18,455 bases of DNA from DATJQF01 sp035505995 (GTDB lineage Bacteria > Bacteroidota > Bacteroidia > Bacteroidales > FEN-979): positions 1 to 18,455 of the forward strand of contig DATJQF010000107.1 of the NCBI GenBank assembly GCA_035505995.1. Reading direction: 5' to 3'. This document shows, one piece after another, positions 16,376 to 18,455 of the stretch (positions are counted from its first letter, which is position 1; each line of letters begins with the position of its first letter). The position numbers and the translations under genes were made by a program. The notes under the pieces are model-generated. The model made no database searches. It saw only the letters and a list, made by a program, of their open reading frames with translations, and was not told the DNA's origin.

Positions 16376-17038
16376 ATGAGAAGAAGTCATTGTATAGGGA
16401 TAGTTGTTTCACTGTTATTTATGCTTCCCTGTTTGCTTCCTGCCCAATCCGCGTCGGATATGCAGGAATTCGGGATCATGGCGGGCAGTTATTCAAATTT
16501 CCCGGCCAATAAGGATTACCTGAACAAAAGCATGACGGTATTTTACGTGGCGCCCTATGTGAGGGTGGGCAAGCACGAGTTTTCGCTGGGAATGCAATAT
16601 CCGTTGCAAACGGATGCCCTGTTCTACTCCTCCGAGCACATCACTCCGCAGCCGGGTTTCCTTGCCGGTTACCGGTTCTATATTTTTAATGTCTTCGGAA
16701 GGGAAAACCTGTTCGTTCATTACGCGTTCCAGTATTTGCGGTTCAGGGGGGAATATGACAACCTGAACATGGGGATCAACGAACCGGCGAACTGGACTGA
16801 AAAAGATATGTATATCAACAACGTGATCGGGTTGGGGTATAATGTGTTCTTCGACATGAACGGAAGATTTGGGTTTTTTTATACGCTCGACTATGTCATC
16901 TCCCAGCGCGGATATAACATAACGGCACCCGGTTACGAAGATGATTCCTGGACAACGAGGTATATCTGGAACAACCTGAGCACGAACCTGGGGTTCAGCT
17001 TCAAGATCTGCTCACTGAAGAAAAAGGGGAAACAATAA
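16376..17038 (+). CDS. Probable outer-membrane beta-barrel protein of unknown function
   Basis: A 220-residue exported protein that I do not recognise as a named family. MRRSHCIGIVVSLLFMLPCLLPAQSA is a clear signal peptide. The mature part has many alternating aromatic/hydrophobic strands, such as TVFYVAPYVRVG, FLAGYRFYIFNVF, LFVHYAFQYLRF, VIGLGYNVFFDMN and FGFFYTLDYVIS. This is the texture of a small outer-membrane barrel; it ends in a lysine-rich KKKGKQ rather than the usual C-terminal aromatic. It starts 18 nt after the T9SS propeller gene and is probably in the same transcript, which suggests a surface partner or anchor, by inference. Length and strand content would fit an 8-stranded barrel, but this is only a visual estimate. 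Confidence 0.7.
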   Translation: MRRSHCIGIVVSLLFMLPCLLPAQSASDMQEFGIMAGSYSNFPANKDYLNKSMTVFYVAPYVRVGKHEFSLGMQYPLQTDALFYSSEHITPQPGFLAGYRFYIFNVFGRENLFVHYAFQYLRFRGEYDNLNMGINEPANWTEKDMYINNVIGLGYNVFFDMNGRFGFFYTLDYVISQRGYNITAPGYEDDSWTTRYIWNNLSTNLGFSFKICSLKKKGKQ

Positions 17039-17039
17039 T

Positions 17040-17074
17040 CGCCCATTGCATAACGCCCATCGCATATCGCTGTA
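17040..17074 (+). repeat. Degenerate heptamer array (array 2)
   Basis: Five consecutive 7-nt units: CGCCCAT, TGCATAA, CGCCCAT, CGCATAT and CGCTGTA. Two CGCCCAT copies are 14 nt apart, and most units share a GCA/GCCCAT core. It begins one nucleotide after the preceding stop codon and runs into the possible doxX promoter. Confidence 0.55.
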
Positions 17075-17075
17075 T

Positions 17076-17083
17076 AATATTTG
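17076..17083 (+). promoter_or_regulatory. Possible -7 element for the DoxX gene
   Basis: AATATTTG matches TAnnTTTG at all but the first base and lies 36 nt before the doxX-like ATG at 17120. It is embedded in an A+T-rich stretch immediately after array 2. The match is imperfect, so the doxX-like gene may instead read through from upstream. Confidence 0.22.
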
Positions 17084-17119
17084 ATATCCGGGTGCGTTCA
17101 CGAGCAATAATTCAAGACC

Positions 17120-17518
17120 ATGTCCCGCTGGTTCTTGTTCAAATTTGAGCCTCACGCATACGCCCTGCTCCGGGTAGTGACCGGCTTCCTGTTCCTGTGG
17201 CACGGGTCGCAGAAGATCCTGGACTTCCCGCATGCAGGAGTTCATATTCCCCTGTATATAGTTATTATTGGAGGCGGGGTGGAGTTGTTCGGCGGCTTCC
17301 TGGTGATGACGGGGCTTTGGGCCCGGTATGCCGCCTTTGTCTGCAGCGGCGAAATGGCATATGCTTATTGGTACGCCCATGGGTGGCACGCCGTGCTTCC
17401 CCTGGTCAATCATGGCGAGATGGCCATGCTGTATTGCTTCCTGTTCCTTTATATTTCCGCAAGGGGTTCCGGGATCTTCAGCCTGGATAAGTACCTGGCA
17501 GGTACCAGCCGAAATTAA
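17120..17518 (+). CDS. DoxX-family inner-membrane protein
   Basis: A 132-residue inner-membrane protein with about four predicted transmembrane helices, near residues 14-30, 43-64, 66-86 and 100-115. The pattern LLRVVTGFLFLWHGSQKILDF followed by GGGVELFGGFLVMTGLWARYAA is the DoxX-family signature, and GEMAMLYCFLFLYISARGSG is its final helix. DoxX proteins have been tied to quinol oxidation and to redox or oxidative-stress control in various bacteria, but many members have no known role. The length is normal for the family. It lies 81 nt after the barrel gene and 120 nt before the MFS gene, so it may be its own transcription unit. Family is confident; function is not. Confidence 0.85.
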   Translation: MSRWFLFKFEPHAYALLRVVTGFLFLWHGSQKILDFPHAGVHIPLYIVIIGGGVELFGGFLVMTGLWARYAAFVCSGEMAYAYWYAHGWHAVLPLVNHGEMAMLYCFLFLYISARGSGIFSLDKYLAGTSRN

Positions 17519-17611
17519 CCCCGGGCTTTTCGTTTTCCCGTGGATTTTCTGATATTTGCTTTTTTTCACCACAGATTTACCCGTATTTATACAGGTTGAA
17601 CACAAATCTTT

Positions 17612-17639
17612 ATTCATAATTCGTAACTCGTAATTTATA
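17612..17639 (+). repeat. Degenerate heptamer array abutting the MFS start codon (array 3)
   Basis: Four consecutive 7-nt units: ATTCATA, ATTCGTA, ACTCGTA and ATTTATA, with consensus ATTCGTA. The last base of the fourth unit is the A of the transporter's ATG at 17639, so the array occupies the whole ribosome-binding region. The rest of the 120-nt spacer (17519-17611) is A+T-rich and shows no exact TAnnTTTG box. Confidence 0.65.
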
Positions 17640-18455
17640 TGTTATCCCGCCGCCTCATCGGAAATGCCCTCACCGCTGCCCTGGGCAGCCTGCTTTTCGG
17701 GTTCGACACCGCCGTGATCTCCGGTACGATCCCGTTCATTACGAAATATTTCGGGCTGACCGACACCATGCTCGGCTGGACGGTGAGCGCCGCCCTGATA
17801 GGTTGCATGGTGGGTGCGCTGACAGTTGGGAAGCCGGGCGATATTTACGGCCGCCGTTATATGCTGAAACTGATGGCCATCCTGTTTTTCGTGTCGGCCG
17901 TGGGTACCGGCTTGGCGCACGACTGGGTGGCGTTCCTGGTGTTCCGGGTCATCGGAGGCCTGGCGATCGGCGGGGCTTCCGTGCTGGCGCCGATGTATAT
18001 TTCCGAGATCAGCCCGGCCAGGATCCGGGGAAGACTGGTGTCGATGAGCCAGCTGGCGATCGTCAGCGGGATCCTGCTGGCCTTCTTCTCCAACTACCTG
18101 CTGAGCCGTACCGGAGATAATAACTGGCGGTGGATGATGATGGCGGGCGCCGTACCCGCTGTGGCCCTCTACATCCTTCTGTTCTTTGTCGAGCAGAGCC
18201 CGCGGTGGCTGGTCATGAAAGGGAAGACCGGGCCGGCAGCCGAAGTGATCCGCCGGCTCAACCCGGTGGCGGATACCGGTAAGGAGATCTCCGACATCGC
18301 CAATTCCATCGACCAGGAGGCGCTTTACAAAAGCATCTTCCTTTTCCGGAAACCTTACCTGCGGCTGGTCCTGATTGGCATAGCCGTCGGGATGTTCAAC
18401 CAGCTCACCGGGATCAACGTGATCATGTATTATGCTCCCACGATCTTCCGGTCGG
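17639..18455 (+). CDS. Sugar-porter MFS transporter (XylE/GLUT-like), N-terminal part
   Basis: The first 272 residues of a 12-helix sugar transporter; the gene runs off the right edge of the window. Sugar-porter signatures are clear: GFDTAVISG at 21-29 in helix 1, GKPGDIYGRRYML (64-76) in the loop after helix 2, and APMYISEISPARIRGR at 117-132. EQSPRWLV (185-192) follows helix 6, and FNQLTGINVIMYYAPTIF (253-270) lies in helix 7. In XylE and GLUT proteins the helix 7 QQ..GIN motif binds the sugar; here the first glutamine is replaced by asparagine (N254), keeping Q255 and N260. It is expected to be an inner-membrane proton symporter for a hexose or pentose. Position downstream of fucosidase and mannosidase suggests uptake of a released sugar, an inference. 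The ATG directly abuts a heptamer repeat array. Confidence 0.92.
   Translation, partial: MLSRRLIGNALTAALGSLLFGFDTAVISGTIPFITKYFGLTDTMLGWTVSAALIGCMVGALTVGKPGDIYGRRYMLKLMAILFFVSAVGTGLAHDWVAFLVFRVIGGLAIGGASVLAPMYISEISPARIRGRLVSMSQLAIVSGILLAFFSNYLLSRTGDNNWRWMMMAGAVPAVALYILLFFVEQSPRWLVMKGKTGPAAEVIRRLNPVADTGKEISDIANSIDQEALYKSIFLFRKPYLRLVLIGIAVGMFNQLTGINVIMYYAPTIFRS

Overview
The window looks like a chromosomal segment of a Bacteroidota bacterium, probably an uncultured anaerobe near Bacteroidales. Three things point there. One secreted protein carries a C-terminal type IX secretion (T9SS) sorting domain. Matches to the Bacteroidota -7 promoter element TAnnTTTG precede several transcription units. 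Start codons generally lack a clear Shine-Dalgarno sequence and sit in A-rich leaders. The coding DNA is moderately G+C-rich and the spacers are A+T-rich. I see no tRNA, rRNA, IS element, integrase or CRISPR array.

Left third (1-6982). The 3' end of an Ldh2-family malate/lactate-type dehydrogenase (+ strand) converges on a tight four-gene minus-strand operon. In transcription order this is a short-chain acyl-CoA dehydrogenase, a fused B12-dependent mutase of the IcmF type (cobalamin domain, MeaB-like GTPase, mutase core), a butyrate-kinase homologue and an MBL-fold hydrolase. The logic is C4 acyl-CoA metabolism: isobutyryl-CoA/butyryl-CoA isomerisation next to butyryl-CoA oxidation and an acyl-phosphate kinase fold. 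The kinase homologue has lost the usual phosphate-binding signature near its N-terminus, so it may not be an ordinary butyrate kinase.

Middle (6983-8936). A divergent regulatory region holds two oppositely oriented TAnnTTTG boxes and a 9-bp direct repeat with a 10-bp pitch. A secreted TPR protein follows, then a strong intrinsic terminator, then the promoter of the glycan-degradation operon.

Right half (8937-18455). All genes are on the + strand. A secreted GH29 alpha-L-fucosidase (with Fn3-associated and PA14 modules) is followed after 5 nt by a secreted GH38 alpha-mannosidase-like enzyme. Next comes a small ABM-like dimeric-barrel protein, a six-Asp-box beta-propeller with a T9SS tail, and a probable outer-membrane barrel protein. 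A DoxX-like membrane protein and the first part of a sugar-porter MFS transporter finish the window. Together they suggest scavenging of fucosylated and mannosylated glycans, although no SusC/SusD pair is visible here.

The least expected structure lies between genes. Three intergenic spaces in the right half each carry a short degenerate tandem array with a 7-nt period, and the three arrays are unrelated in sequence. The strongest leads for follow-up are these arrays and the atypical butyrate kinase in the IcmF operon. I do not see clear evidence of a wholly new multi-gene system.
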